Positions 43,789 through 52,570 of a stretch of DNA of 64,000 nucleotides are shown in pieces. The stretch is taken from contig NZ_SPQS01000004.1 of assembly GCF_004570865.1 (NCBI RefSeq), forward strand, positions 310,001-374,000, written 5' to 3'. The notes under the pieces are model-generated. The model was not told the origin of the DNA. It searched no databases and saw only the letters and a program-made list of their open reading frames with translations. Within the stretch, counting starts at the first letter, position 1. Each line of letters starts with the position of its first letter. Source of the DNA: Bradyrhizobium frederickii (GTDB lineage Bacteria; Pseudomonadota; Alphaproteobacteria; Rhizobiales; Xanthobacteraceae). Made by a program: the position numbers and the translations under genes.

Positions 43789-44586
43789 ATGAAAGTCGTA
43801 CTGTTCTGCGGGGGCCTCGGAACCCGCATACGAGAATATTCTGAAAGCATTCCGAAGCCCATGGTGCCGGTCGGACAACACCCGATGCTCTGGCACGTTA
43901 TGCAATATTACAGCCAGTATGGTCACCGCGATTTCATATTGTGTCTCGGGTACAAAGCCAACGCGATCAAGGAGTATTTCCTGAACTCGGATCGTTGGGC
44001 TCACAGCGATTGCGTTGTTTCCAACTTCGGCAGGAAGGTTGAGGTCATCGGCGAGCAGCCACCAGATTGGCAGGTGGCGCTGGTTGACACTGGCATTTGG
44101 CGAAACATCGGTCAGCGCTTGATGGCGGTGCGCTCTCTCGTGGAGAACGAGGATGTCTTTCTTGCAAATTACAGTGACGGTCTGACCGACGCGCCGTTAC
44201 CTGAAATGATCGAGCGATTCAAGAAGAGTGGAATGGTTGGATGTTTTGTTGCCGTGCATCCTCCGTTCAATTTTCATCTTGCTGAATTCAACGGCGGAGA
44301 CACCGTCAAGCGTTTGCGCTCTAGTCAGCAGTCCGAGATCTGGATCAATGGGGGTTACTTCATTTTCCGGAAGGAGATCTTCGACTACATACGTGAGGGC
44401 GAGGAGCTCGTGCTCGAACCCTTCAATCGCCTGATCGAGGACGGAAAACTTATGGCATACAGGTACGAAGGGTTCTGGCGCGCGATGGATACGCTGCGGG
44501 ATCGCCAGGTTCTTGAGGAGATGATCGAGCGCGGCGAAATGCCCTGGAAGGTTATTCCGGAAGCGCGCACGCAGGCGGCTTCATGA
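43789..44586 (+). CDS. rfbF: Glucose-1-phosphate cytidylyltransferase
   Basis: A 265-residue CDP-glucose pyrophosphorylase. Diagnostic segments: VVLFCGGLGTRIREYSESIP, KPMVPVGQHPMLWHVM, FLANYSDGLTDAPL, WINGGYFIFRKEIFDYI, LVLEPFNRLIEDGKLMAYRY and EGFWRAMDTLRDRQVLEEM. It makes CDP-glucose, the entry to CDP-linked deoxy- and branched sugars. The start at 43789 is chosen over ATG 43774. ATGA overlap links it to the PIG-L gene. Confidence 0.92.
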   Translation: MKVVLFCGGLGTRIREYSESIPKPMVPVGQHPMLWHVMQYYSQYGHRDFILCLGYKANAIKEYFLNSDRWAHSDCVVSNFGRKVEVIGEQPPDWQVALVDTGIWRNIGQRLMAVRSLVENEDVFLANYSDGLTDAPLPEMIERFKKSGMVGCFVAVHPPFNFHLAEFNGGDTVKRLRSSQQSEIWINGGYFIFRKEIFDYIREGEELVLEPFNRLIEDGKLMAYRYEGFWRAMDTLRDRQVLEEMIERGEMPWKVIPEARTQAAS

Positions 44587-45236
44587 AGGGCTTCCGACTT
44601 GCCGCGCCCGGAGAGCGTCTCTCGATCCTTTGTCTCGGTGCGCACTCGGATGATATCGAAATAGGTGCCGGTGCGACAATTCTGAATTTGATTGCGCGTG
44701 GCGTTCGGCTTGACGTGCATTGGTGTGTACTTAGCGCGCCAGGTGAACGTGAGAGTGAGGCGAGGGCGTCTGCTGCAGAATTTGTGTCCGAAGCCGCTCG
44801 TTCTCAGATTGAAGCAATGGCATTTCGAGACGGCTTCTTTCCGGAGCAAGGTGACGAGATCAAGGAGTGGTTTGAGTCGTTGAAACGACGCGTCGAGCCG
44901 GATCTGATCCTGACGCACCGCGGAAACGACGCCCATCAAGATCATCGTCAGGTGTCGCGTTTAACCTGGAATACATTCAGAGATCATCTCATTCTCGAGT
45001 ATGAGATTCCTAAATGGGATGGAGACCTCGGTCGACCGAATATGTATTCGCCCGTTTCGGCTGGAGCATTGCAACGGAAGATCGATCTGCTGATGTCGCA
45101 CTTTGGAAGCCAGCGTTCCAAACAATGGTTCGATCCTGAGGTCTTCCGCGGTCTAGCGCGGCTGCGGGGCATGGAATGTCGGGCGCCGGAAAAATATGCT
45201 GAGGCATTTGTGGCGAATAAACTCACCCTGTGGTGA
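44583..45236 (+). CDS. PIG-L/LmbE-family deacetylase
   Basis: A 217-residue protein of the PIG-L zinc deacetylase family. The metal site is SILCLGAHSDDIEIGAGATI (AHxDD, about residue 20), and the second His block is LILTHRGNDAHQDHRQVSRL (about residue 110). It begins at the ATGA overlap with rfbF. In this context it probably removes an acetyl group from an N-acetylated sugar nucleotide or lipid-linked sugar. Confidence 0.9.
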   Translation: MKGFRLAAPGERLSILCLGAHSDDIEIGAGATILNLIARGVRLDVHWCVLSAPGERESEARASAAEFVSEAARSQIEAMAFRDGFFPEQGDEIKEWFESLKRRVEPDLILTHRGNDAHQDHRQVSRLTWNTFRDHLILEYEIPKWDGDLGRPNMYSPVSAGALQRKIDLLMSHFGSQRSKQWFDPEVFRGLARLRGMECRAPEKYAEAFVANKLTLW

Positions 45237-45301
45237 CAAGGCGTTGGGGAAGCGTGTTCCAAAAGCGAGCCGATGCCGAACTCTCTCTACCGGGGATTGG
45301 A

Positions 45302-46789
45302 ATGGACAACCTCAAGGGGATGATGATTCGCGGCGGCGTGGTGCGGCTTGGAGGCCAAGCGGCGAATTTCGCTCTTCGACTTGGTGTCATGGCAGCCCTC
45401 GCGCGCCTGCTGGACCCGCAGGATTTCGGATTGGTTGCGATGACAACGGCCGTCACTGGGGCTCTTCAACTCTTCACAACGGCAGGATTGTCGTCGGCCA
45501 CAGTCCAGAAAGAGACTGTCACCAATGAACAAATGTCGACATTGTTTTGGGTCAATCTTGCGGTCGGAATGATGCTCGCGCTCATCTGCGCGGCAGCCGC
45601 ACCTGCTCTCGTGGAGTTCTACCATGAGCCTCGTCTGTTTTGGCTGACTGTCGCAGCAGGCTTTGGATTTTTCCTGAGCGCCGTAGCAGTGCAGCATTCA
45701 GCACTGCTTCAGCGTCAACTGCGGTACACAACGTTGACAGCCATTGAAGTGCTCTCACAGGCGGTAAGCGTTGCTGCCGGAGTTGCTATGGCCTTCTACG
45801 GTTTGGCATATTGGGCCATTCTAGGAATGACGCTGATTTCGACTGCGGTCTACATCGTGTGCGTATGGGTCGCCGCGGGGTGGATTCCCGGCCCACCGCG
45901 CCGGACTGCCGGTGTCCGTGGCATGTTGAGTTTTGGTGGGATAGTCACCTTGAATTCTCTCGTAGTGTACGTGGCCTACAATTTCGAGAAGTTGCTTCTC
46001 GGCCGGTATTGGGGAGCCGATGCTCTTGGGATCTACGAACGAGGATATCGGCTTGTCAATCTGCCAACGGCAGAGCTCAACGGAGCGATTGGAGGCGTCG
46101 CGTTTTCAGGATTGTCGCGGATTCAGAGCGATTTGCCTCGACTGAAGAGCTACTTCCTGAAGGGCTATACCGTCGTCCTGTCGATGACGCTACCCATCAC
46201 GGTATTCTGTGCCGTGTTCGTGGATGACATCGTCGAGGTCGTGCTTGGTCCGAAGTGGAGAGATACGGCGGTCATTTTCCGCCTTTTGACTCCCACGATC
46301 TTAGTGTTCGGCATTATCAATCCCCTTGCGTGGTTGTTGTATTCGGCAGGCCTACAAGTACGAAGTCTGAAGATCGCCCTGGTGATCGCTCCTCTGGTAG
46401 GTGCGGCTTACCTCATCGGATTGCCGTACGGTCCGACGGGTGTCGCGTTCGCGTATTCCTCCGCGATGGTATTGTGGCTCATCCCCCACGTTCTTTGGTG
46501 TTTGCACGGCACGGTTATTTCCCCACGGGATATTCTTTTCGCAGCAGGCAGGCCATTGCTCGCAGGAGCGGCAGCGGCAGCAGTAGCTTTCGGAGCTCAA
46601 CTCTGTCTTGGAGGTTCAGATTCGCATCTCCTGAGGCTCCTTCTTGGAGGCTGCACTATCGTCGCAACCTATGTCTGGATGCTGCTGTTCCTTATGGGAC
46701 AGAAGACAGTCTACTTCGATCTGTTGAAGGAACTGCAAGGCGCACTTTCCACGAAAACTCACGAAAAAAGCGCGGCTAAGGTTCAATAG
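45302..46789 (+). CDS. Wzx-like polysaccharide flippase
   Basis: A 495-residue multi-pass membrane protein of the MATE/Wzx type with about fourteen hydrophobic segments. It begins MDNLKGMMIRGGVVRLGGQA, and the GVVRLGGQAANFALRLGVMA segment matches the first span of lipopolysaccharide-flippase-like proteins. GRYWGADALGIYERGYRLVN is a typical middle-loop motif. It should flip the lipid-linked repeat unit across the inner membrane. A GTG at 45230 would lengthen it without added similarity. Confidence 0.9.
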   Translation: MDNLKGMMIRGGVVRLGGQAANFALRLGVMAALARLLDPQDFGLVAMTTAVTGALQLFTTAGLSSATVQKETVTNEQMSTLFWVNLAVGMMLALICAAAAPALVEFYHEPRLFWLTVAAGFGFFLSAVAVQHSALLQRQLRYTTLTAIEVLSQAVSVAAGVAMAFYGLAYWAILGMTLISTAVYIVCVWVAAGWIPGPPRRTAGVRGMLSFGGIVTLNSLVVYVAYNFEKLLLGRYWGADALGIYERGYRLVNLPTAELNGAIGGVAFSGLSRIQSDLPRLKSYFLKGYTVVLSMTLPITVFCAVFVDDIVEVVLGPKWRDTAVIFRLLTPTILVFGIINPLAWLLYSAGLQVRSLKIALVIAPLVGAAYLIGLPYGPTGVAFAYSSAMVLWLIPHVLWCLHGTVISPRDILFAAGRPLLAGAAAAAVAFGAQLCLGGSDSHLLRLLLGGCTIVATYVWMLLFLMGQKTVYFDLLKELQGALSTKTHEKSAAKVQ

Positions 46790-46820
46790 CGGACGACGGC
46801 CGCCGCCTTTGGAGGGCAAG

Positions 46821-47972
46821 ATGACTAAGCTGCGAGCGGGCGACTGGGTAGAAGTGCGGACAAAAGAAGAAATCCTTGGAACGCTCGACAGCAGTGGTCG
46901 CTTCGAGGGGCTCCCGTTCATGCCGCAAATGTTCAAGTATTGTGGTAAGCAATTCAAGGTCTACAAGCGTTCCCACAAGACTTGTGACACCGTCACAAAC
47001 ACCGGTGGCAGATGGCTCCCGAACGGTATCCATCTTGATCTACGATGCGACGGTGAGGCGTATGGTGGCTGCCAAGCTGCATGTCTCATTTTCTGGAAGG
47101 AGGCTTGGCTCAGGCCCATCGACGAAAGCGAAGACGGTGTGGTGATTTCACCAGATCGTCGGAACGAACGGGTCAGACAAGGCAAAGGCCAATGTACAGA
47201 GGAAGACGTCCTTCGGGGGACGCGTATCGGCGATAGTGCCGCGGATGCAGAAATCCGATACTCCTGCCAGGCAACCGAATTGCCGCGCTTTACCACGTTG
47301 GCTCGATGGTGGGACGTCAGGCAGTACGTGGAGGATTATACCTCCGGGAACGCCAGCTTGGGACGGATCGCACGCGGATTCGTATACCTGGCCTACTGGC
47401 ATCTTGCACTCGCCAAGAGGGCACGACTGGGTCACGTTTCCCGCCTGGCTTACGACTTCTTCCAGGAACTGCGGGGCGGCATTCCGTTTCCGCGGTGGAA
47501 GGGAAAAATACCACATCGGCATCAGACTCCGACTGTCACCTTGAACCTCCAGCCTGGTGAATTGGTGCGAGTGAAGACTTACAAGGAAATTCTCGCGACC
47601 GTCGATGCCGAAAACATAAATCGAGGCATGGCTTTTGATGCGGAGCTGGTCCCGTATTGCGGCGGCGTCTACAAGGTTAAGGCACAGATGACTAGATTCA
47701 TCGATGAGAAGACCGGAAGGATGAGGTCACTCAAGACGCCGGCTGTGATCTTGGAGGACGTTTGGTGCAGGTCTCGATACAGCAATTGCAAGATGTTTTG
47801 CCCGAGGAGCATCTACTCCTGGTGGCGTGAAGTATGGCTTGAAAGGATTACTGAAACGCACGAGCGGGGACTCGCAGCTGATGGTCGTTTGAAGGAGAGA
47901 TCGCGATTGGAGCTAGTTGATGGGCCCCATGCTACTTCGGATGCCGGAAAAATCGGAGCAATGGAACATTGA
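46821..47972 (+). CDS. Uncharacterised protein with two copies of a cysteine-containing domain
   Basis: A 383-residue protein. Residues about 4-98 and about 240-345 are recognisably the same domain. In the first copy LRAGDWVEVRTKEEILGTLD leads to LPFMPQMFKYCGKQFKVYKR, and Cys residues lie at KTC and in the RCDGEAYGGCQAAC block. In the second, LQPGELVRVKTYKEILATVD leads to MAFDAELVPYCGGVYKVKAQ and WCRSRYSNCKMFC. Each repeat has a YCG and a C-x6/7-C-x3-C cluster, then a WxExWL(E/R)xI-like end. A helical linker of about 140 residues joins them. The family recurs beside glycosyltransferases but I know no assigned function. The cysteine cluster suggests metal or Fe-S binding. Confidence 0.8.
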   Translation: MTKLRAGDWVEVRTKEEILGTLDSSGRFEGLPFMPQMFKYCGKQFKVYKRSHKTCDTVTNTGGRWLPNGIHLDLRCDGEAYGGCQAACLIFWKEAWLRPIDESEDGVVISPDRRNERVRQGKGQCTEEDVLRGTRIGDSAADAEIRYSCQATELPRFTTLARWWDVRQYVEDYTSGNASLGRIARGFVYLAYWHLALAKRARLGHVSRLAYDFFQELRGGIPFPRWKGKIPHRHQTPTVTLNLQPGELVRVKTYKEILATVDAENINRGMAFDAELVPYCGGVYKVKAQMTRFIDEKTGRMRSLKTPAVILEDVWCRSRYSNCKMFCPRSIYSWWREVWLERITETHERGLAADGRLKERSRLELVDGPHATSDAGKIGAMEH

Positions 47973-49125
47973 TCGGTCGTCAGTGATCGCCACCGATGGA
48001 ATGACACAGGTTTTCGAGTTCGCCATGCGAGTTTCAAGCGAGATCGAGAATTCATCCTCACCCGTCAGTCTGCAGCGGTCGGAAGCTGAAGAGTCCATCG
48101 CGGGACCGGATCCTGTCTCGCGGTGGACCGACCCTCTGGTGACCATTGCAATTCCCACGTTCAATCGAGCTACGTGGTTGCGGGATTGTGTTCGCCTGGC
48201 GCTGAATCAATCGTATCCACATTTCGAAGTGCTCGTGTCAGACAATGCGTCGATCGATGAAACTGCCCTGGTCCTGGGCCAATTCAATGACGAAAGACTA
48301 CGGGTCGTGCGTCAGCCCAAGAACATAGGGGCGACCGCAAACTGGAATGCTTGCGTGGCACAGGCGAGAGGTGACTATATCGTATTTGTTCCAGACGACG
48401 ACAGAATTGCGCCGTGGCTGTTGGAACGATGCCTTTCGCTGATCCGTAGAGAGCCCGAACTACCGATCGTGATGGCATTGGGTGAGGCCCGGATCGTCGC
48501 GTCGGGGCGCAACCTGCCACCACAGGCTAGTCGAAATCTGACGACTGGAATCTGGGACGGCGTGGATGTCCTTGATGAATATCTGAAACGGCGGATCATG
48601 GTGCAAGGTTGCACCACGCTGCTTCGTACCGAGAGACTCCGGGCCTGGGGAGGATTCCCGGCAGGATGGCCGTTCGCGAGTGATCTTTCAAGGCATCTCC
48701 CATTGCTGCTGGAAGGCAAGGCAGGTTTTATAAATGAATGTTGTGGCTCCTATTCCCTTCACGATGCCACGCAGACATCTCGGCTAGCTCTCGAGAGCCA
48801 CCTGGAGGATCTCAAGAAACTGATTGATCTTATATCGCTCACGGCGGAGCGCAGAATCGGGAATGAACGAAAGCGCGTTCAATTGCAATTGCGAGCCAGA
48901 CATTTCCTGGCCCGTGAGGCCGTCGGGATCATTGCCTCGTATCGCAGAAGGGGCACTCGGTTTCGCGAACTTCTTCCAGTGTTGAGGCAACGGGGCCACT
49001 ACCTGCTGGCCCTGCGGGGTCAGGACACTTTCGCGCTCATGGGACTGGCCTGCTGGCTGCTTCTCCCGGCACCGATTATTGGCAGGCTCCGCCGCCTCAA
49101 GAGGAAGCTCATGTCAAAGGCGTAG
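47920..49125 (+). CDS. Family 2 glycosyltransferase
   Basis: A 401-residue GT-A transferase. The N-terminal ~75 residues are not conserved; the domain begins VTIAIPTFNRATWLRDCVRL, then EVLVSDNASIDETA and YIVFVPDDDRIAPWLL with the metal-binding DDD (about residue 155). FPAGWPFASDLSRHLPLLLE fits the acceptor loop. The ATG at 47920 has GGAG seven bases upstream and makes a 53-base overlap with the preceding gene; a start at 48001 is possible. Confidence 0.85.
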   Translation: MGPMLLRMPEKSEQWNIDRSSVIATDGMTQVFEFAMRVSSEIENSSSPVSLQRSEAEESIAGPDPVSRWTDPLVTIAIPTFNRATWLRDCVRLALNQSYPHFEVLVSDNASIDETALVLGQFNDERLRVVRQPKNIGATANWNACVAQARGDYIVFVPDDDRIAPWLLERCLSLIRREPELPIVMALGEARIVASGRNLPPQASRNLTTGIWDGVDVLDEYLKRRIMVQGCTTLLRTERLRAWGGFPAGWPFASDLSRHLPLLLEGKAGFINECCGSYSLHDATQTSRLALESHLEDLKKLIDLISLTAERRIGNERKRVQLQLRARHFLAREAVGIIASYRRRGTRFRELLPVLRQRGHYLLALRGQDTFALMGLACWLLLPAPIIGRLRRLKRKLMSKA

Positions 49126-49157
49126 CAGCCGCGTCGGATGTTGAGTGATGCGCGAAG

Positions 49158-50237
49158 TCACGGGCGTGAGGGTTTCGGCTTCGGCCTTGTGGCGTCCTGG
49201 ACGACCCGCCCGGTCACCATGTTTATGTTGTTTGTGAAAACGGTCTTCGCGTAACGGTCGTTTGGCCCGGCTGCCGGATAGTTAAAGCCAAAGGCCTTTG
49301 TCACATCAAAATAGTTGTCATGCGTAGAGAATATCCCGGACAGATTGGCGGCGTCGGTGCCCGGACCGGATACCGACATCCAGTAGGTGACGCTGCCGAT
49401 CAGGGTATTGCAGCCAAACTCGCCCGAATTAGTGTTATCGGCAATGAACCCCTGAGTGCTGCCGCCATTCTGGACCGCGGTGTTGTAAAGGATGCGGGTC
49501 GCTTCCACGGTCGGCCCGTAAACCTGCAGATAGTCCCCGTGGGTCCCTGGGCCGCGCATTCCCGCCTGTTCTAGTAAATTATACCGAATGATGATGTTGC
49601 CGCCGTCTCGGCCATGCCGGCCGATCAGATCGGAATTGGAATTCTTCAGCCACGAATACTCGATCGTGAGGCCGGGCCCTTCCATTTCGATCAGGAATTC
49701 GGCACGTCCGCCCCCGCTCAGGCCGTCAATGATGCAGTTGATGATGCGCAAATTGGAGGCGGACGGTGTGCCGCTGATGACACTACTCTGCGGACCGCCT
49801 GGATTCAGACCGTCGAATTTCGAGTTGATCAGGCTGGTGTTTGCTGCCGTAGTCACAACGGACCAGCCGCTGAAATCATAACCATCGAGCGCAACATCGT
49901 CGCCTGTCACCGTGATGCTCTTCTGAGCCAGGTCGAGCGAAACGCCTTCCATCGAGATCTTTGCCGGATCGTTGATAGGAGTATTCGTCGAATAGCCAAC
50001 GCAATAATCAACACCCGCTACCCTCCACTCCGGACGGACTCTGTATTTGGTCAGGAGAGACGGATACTGAATTGTACAAGCGGGCGCGTGGCCGGAGCCG
50101 TCGTCGTGGGCTGGCTTGTCGACTGCAGAGCGCTCCGGCGCGGGCATATCTCCGGAAGGGACGTTTTGCGCCTGGCTAGCGACTATCGACCAAGGCAGCG
50201 CGAACGCGAGAAGAGGTTTAATATAGCGCGCTGTCAT
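49158..50237 (-). CDS. Secreted right-handed parallel beta-helix protein
   Basis: A 359-residue protein with a signal peptide (MTARYIKPLLAFALPWSIVA). The mature region is a parallel beta-helix with repeating N/G/D-rich rungs: DDVALDGYDFSGWSVVTTAA, TSLINSKFDGLNPGGPQ, RIINCIIDGLSGGGRAEFLI, LTIEYSWLKNSNSDLIGRHG and NIIIRYNLLEQAG. The fold suggests a polysaccharide lyase, hydrolase or binding protein in the periplasm or outside. Its core closely matches the N-terminal domain of the large protein starting at 61550. It is followed by the polymerase-like gene on the same strand upstream (33-base gap). Confidence 0.85.
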   Translation of the reverse strand: MTARYIKPLLAFALPWSIVASQAQNVPSGDMPAPERSAVDKPAHDDGSGHAPACTIQYPSLLTKYRVRPEWRVAGVDYCVGYSTNTPINDPAKISMEGVSLDLAQKSITVTGDDVALDGYDFSGWSVVTTAANTSLINSKFDGLNPGGPQSSVISGTPSASNLRIINCIIDGLSGGGRAEFLIEMEGPGLTIEYSWLKNSNSDLIGRHGRDGGNIIIRYNLLEQAGMRGPGTHGDYLQVYGPTVEATRILYNTAVQNGGSTQGFIADNTNSGEFGCNTLIGSVTYWMSVSGPGTDAANLSGIFSTHDNYFDVTKAFGFNYPAAGPNDRYAKTVFTNNINMVTGRVVQDATRPKPKPSRP

Positions 50238-50270
50238 GGGGGAAGCAGGAGCCTTGCCCGGCGAGGTTCG

Positions 50271-51641
50271 TTACCTAGACGCATAGAATCCCCGAGTTAC
50301 GTGCCCGACGGTGAGGTCACGATCGGCGCTAGCCGTCACTTGGCGATAGAGCACTAGGCTTTCGGCTGCCGCGACGGAGTCCTCCTTTAGCGACGCGCGA
50401 ATGCCGATCCAAATCCCCCAAAGTATCCAGCTGTTGTTCCAATAATGGACTGTCAAGCCCACGAACATGAACATTGCGAGGCCCAATGTGAATGCCGTAC
50501 GCATATTCCTCATATGGGCATCAAGGCCGTGCGGAATGCTGGCGGTCCGCCTGGACGGAAAGAATGCTGCAATATTCGCTAGCAGAATAAATATGACCAG
50601 TGGGATACCAAACCGGAGCGCCAAGGTCAGCCAAACACTGTCGACTGAGGCGTTGCCAAAGAAATCATCAGGGGACGCGTACGAGCCGAATCCGTACCCT
50701 ACATAAGGAGAGAGATCGATATAGTAGCTGGCGCTTTCCCAAGTCGCGACGCGGAAATATCCGGTAGCTGGGTCGAGCGTCAGGTTTGCGACGATCCAAG
50801 AGAATGGCTTGTTAGCGGCCAGAAATACGATTCCAAGGAACATGAAAAGGCTTGCCACCAAGGCGTGCCATCTCCAGCGTTGCCCTAGCAGCATCTGATC
50901 GTAAAAATAGACGGATAGTACAATCCCGAATGCCATCAGCGGCGCCGAAGACATTGATAGGACACATCCAAAAAGGCACAGCCCGCAATACAAAGTTCGA
51001 CCAAGGAAGCTGCGCTCCGAGTACAGAAAGATGGCGCCGACGACGGCGCAGAATGAGCCGAATAGGATCGCGTGAGGAAATGTTGAGGTCGCTCGCAGCA
51101 AGCCGTAACGATATTCATAGCCCGTGCTCTGCAAGCCCATAAGGGCTGCGACGACATTGTGCCGGGTGAGATGCTCCAGGACCGCAACAGCAACGATCGC
51201 TGCGGTAACAGGCTTCAGGACTCGAACAAAAGTCTCCAACCCCTGGCGCCCAAAAAAGTAAGCGCGAGCTACGATGTAGCCGCCGGAAAATTCGAGGACG
51301 AGAGCGGCCGCGGAAGACCACCCTTGATCGGTTTGCAGTACCGCCACGAACATCCAAGCTGACGCAGCGCATACGAAGAAATCCGATGCGCATAGCCGTC
51401 GCCCTCTTTGAAACAGCTGGGCCAGGGCAGGAACCATCAGCAAGGAGATTGCAATCCGCGCCGGAATGAACTTGGCACCCCCCACGTACATCGTCATGTA
51501 CGAGGGCATGGCGCACCCGAGCAACAGCAGCCATGCCACCCATCTATTTGAACCCGTCGCGATTTTCCTTTCAAGCGCACCGGCCTGGAGCAGCGGTCCA
51601 CTTTCCGCCAGGCCGGATCCATTGAGGCCGTAGGACGACAT
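50271..51641 (-). CDS. O-antigen ligase/polymerase-like membrane protein (second)
   Basis: A 456-residue protein with about twelve hydrophobic segments. The Wzy-like features are MPSYMTMYVGGAKFIPARIA early and the periplasmic GYGFGSYASPDDFFGNASVD stretch (about residue 335). It is distinct from the polymerase-like protein at 22518, lacking the TPR-like tail. It may polymerise a second glycan or ligate the chain. Confidence 0.8.
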   Translation of the reverse strand: MSSYGLNGSGLAESGPLLQAGALERKIATGSNRWVAWLLLLGCAMPSYMTMYVGGAKFIPARIAISLLMVPALAQLFQRGRRLCASDFFVCAASAWMFVAVLQTDQGWSSAAALVLEFSGGYIVARAYFFGRQGLETFVRVLKPVTAAIVAVAVLEHLTRHNVVAALMGLQSTGYEYRYGLLRATSTFPHAILFGSFCAVVGAIFLYSERSFLGRTLYCGLCLFGCVLSMSSAPLMAFGIVLSVYFYDQMLLGQRWRWHALVASLFMFLGIVFLAANKPFSWIVANLTLDPATGYFRVATWESASYYIDLSPYVGYGFGSYASPDDFFGNASVDSVWLTLALRFGIPLVIFILLANIAAFFPSRRTASIPHGLDAHMRNMRTAFTLGLAMFMFVGLTVHYWNNSWILWGIWIGIRASLKEDSVAAAESLVLYRQVTASADRDLTVGHVTRGFYASR

Positions 51642-51775
51642 GAGCCCTTCTCGATCCGAAACATTAATTTAGGTCAGGGTATATATTATTTAATGTCGAC
51701 TGCCAAATAATATGTTGATAATAAATCTTGCGGCTGTATATTTAATTTAATTGGCCGTGCGGCCGAAGGTGGGAA
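51642..51775. promoter_or_regulatory. AT-rich divergent promoter region
   Basis: A divergent gap that is heavily A/T (ATATATTATTTAATGTCGAC at 51,681-51,700; TTTAATTTAATTGG nearer the gene). The 14-base ATATATTATTTAAT also occurs at 19,873-19,886 in the H-NS-like control region. Confidence 0.55.
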
Positions 51776-52570
51776 ATGACCTGTTCGATAGAGGTTTATT
51801 GCGTCGCCAACGAGCAAGCGACACTTGCTCGAAATCTGAACCGATCTCCAGAACTTGCGGACAACCGTATTAAGGTTTCCGTTATCTGGGGGGCCACCGC
51901 CGCATCAGCGGCATATCACCAGGCGATCGCGGCGGCCAAGTCGGATATCGTCGTATTCGCCCATCAGGACGTTTATTTTCCCGAGGGCTGGTTTATGGCG
52001 CTGCGGGCAGCTTGCGAGAGATTGAATTCGATTGACCCGTCATGGGCTGTCGCCGGAATCTGCGGCATGACGCCCGACGGAGAATTCGTTGGGCATTTGT
52101 GGGATTCCGGCCTGGGCACCGTATGCGGCGGGCGATTTGACCGAGCCCGCCCTGCTGCGAGTCTCGATGAGGTCGTTTTGATCGTGCGCCGGGCCGCGGG
52201 CATTCTGTTCGATCCGAGCCTGCCCTCCTTCCACCTGTACGGAACGGACATCGTGCTGGAGGCAAGGAGGGCCGGCATGAAGTCCTACGTGATCGACCTG
52301 CCGATTATCCACAATAGCAAGGCAACTCTTCGTCTCGACCGCTCCTACCTGGCTGCCTACCGCTTCATGACTCGGAAGTGGACGGCGCAACTTCCTTGGC
52401 CGACGGTGATCGTTCAGTTGACCAGGAATCCCCTGCCGCTGCTGCTTCGTCGTCTCCGGCTGAGATACAGGGCGATACTGAGCGCGCCCACGCTAAACCC
52501 CAAGTTCGAGTGTCCTGAAGCAAAGGCGAGGGAACTGGGATTTGCACAAGCAAGTGAGGATGCCATTTGA
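51776..52570 (+). CDS. Glycosyltransferase-like protein, GT-A type
   Basis: A 264-residue protein with IKVSVIWGATAASAAYHQAI, then the metal-binding-like DIVVFAHQDVYFPEGWFMAL (about residue 65) and VLIVRRAAGILFDPSLPSFH. The HQDVYFPEGW block is characteristic of small GT-2-related transferases, although the classical DxD is replaced by QDV. A GGTGGGAA ribosome site precedes the ATG. It is the first gene of a seven-gene run. Confidence 0.75.
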   Translation: MTCSIEVYCVANEQATLARNLNRSPELADNRIKVSVIWGATAASAAYHQAIAAAKSDIVVFAHQDVYFPEGWFMALRAACERLNSIDPSWAVAGICGMTPDGEFVGHLWDSGLGTVCGGRFDRARPAASLDEVVLIVRRAAGILFDPSLPSFHLYGTDIVLEARRAGMKSYVIDLPIIHNSKATLRLDRSYLAAYRFMTRKWTAQLPWPTVIVQLTRNPLPLLLRRLRLRYRAILSAPTLNPKFECPEAKARELGFAQASEDAI

